Source of the DNA: Campylobacter sp. UBA1713
GTDB taxonomy: Bacteria > Campylobacterota > Campylobacteria > Campylobacterales > Campylobacteraceae
NCBI GenBank assembly: GCA_002317305.1
Contig: DCIZ01000120.1
Location: 8,839 to 21,118 of the forward strand
Direction: 5' to 3'
Length of the DNA stretch: 12,280 nt
Below are positions 12,263 to 12,280 of this stretch, in pieces. Position numbers and translations under genes: made by a program. The first letter of the stretch is position 1; each line of letters opens with the position of its first letter. The notes below the pieces were generated by a model, which had not been told where the DNA came from, did not search any database, and saw nothing but the letters and a program-made list of their open reading frames with translations.

Positions 12263-12280
12263 TGATTTTTGCGGAGTGTT

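Noticed and set aside
1..12280. tRNA, rRNA, integrase or transposase genes
   Set aside because: No cloverleaf with a TTCGA-type arm, no rRNA segment and no recombinase or transposase motif was recognised by eye on either strand. A covariance-model search would be needed to exclude small RNAs fully.

Overview
The window looks like a chromosomal segment of a Campylobacter-type Campylobacterota bacterium. It is moderately AT-rich and full of AAATTTG-type words. It carries two gene blocks typical of that phylum: glyQ - Nif3-like - Zn-ribbon coiled-coil protein (the order I recall for H. pylori HP0960-HP0959-HP0958 and C. jejuni Cj0704-Cj0706), and rpmH - rnpA - yidD - yidC - jag - mnmE. The species cannot be resolved by eye. 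Nearly all protein genes are conserved housekeeping genes.

Layout. (1) Positions 1-497: trxA on the minus strand with a promoter and a likely terminator. (2) 498-1045: a 548-base gene-free stretch packed with interspersed repeats. (3) 1046-3396, minus strand: glyQ, Nif3-like and Zn-ribbon genes, tightly spaced, with glyQ and the Nif3-like gene sharing an ATGA overlap. (4) 3397-3617: a divergent promoter region with a perfect 10-bp inverted repeat. (5) 3618-9058, plus strand: rpmH, rnpA, yidD, yidC, jag, a doubtful 62-codon ORF, and mnmE. This block joins ribosome and RNase P biogenesis, membrane-protein insertion, an RNA-binding partner and tRNA wobble modification. (6) 9059-9514: a second repeat-filled gap. 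(7) 9515-10483, minus strand: a RelA/SpoT-synthetase-domain protein in visibly AT-rich DNA, the only accessory-looking gene. (8) 10628-11926, plus strand: rimO. (9) 11927-12280: a third repeat-filled gap ending in a promoter-like sequence and a repeat motif.

The most distinctive feature is not a protein system. It is a mosaic of intergenic repeats built from recurring modules in all three large gaps: a REP/MITE-like palindromic unit (ends CGCCGTCATTCTGAGG / CCTCAGAATGACGGCG), a ~33-nt module (AAATTCACGAAAAAGCG...), and degenerate 7-nt arrays (GGAGTGC / GTTTTCC types). A separate short motif (RCAYCTCTAAAAA...) occurs four times near gene boundaries, two copies identical over 24 nt. No CRISPR array, transposase, integrase, tRNA or rRNA was found. 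I see no multi-gene defence or biosynthetic system; the RelA/SpoT-domain gene is the best candidate for unusual biology.
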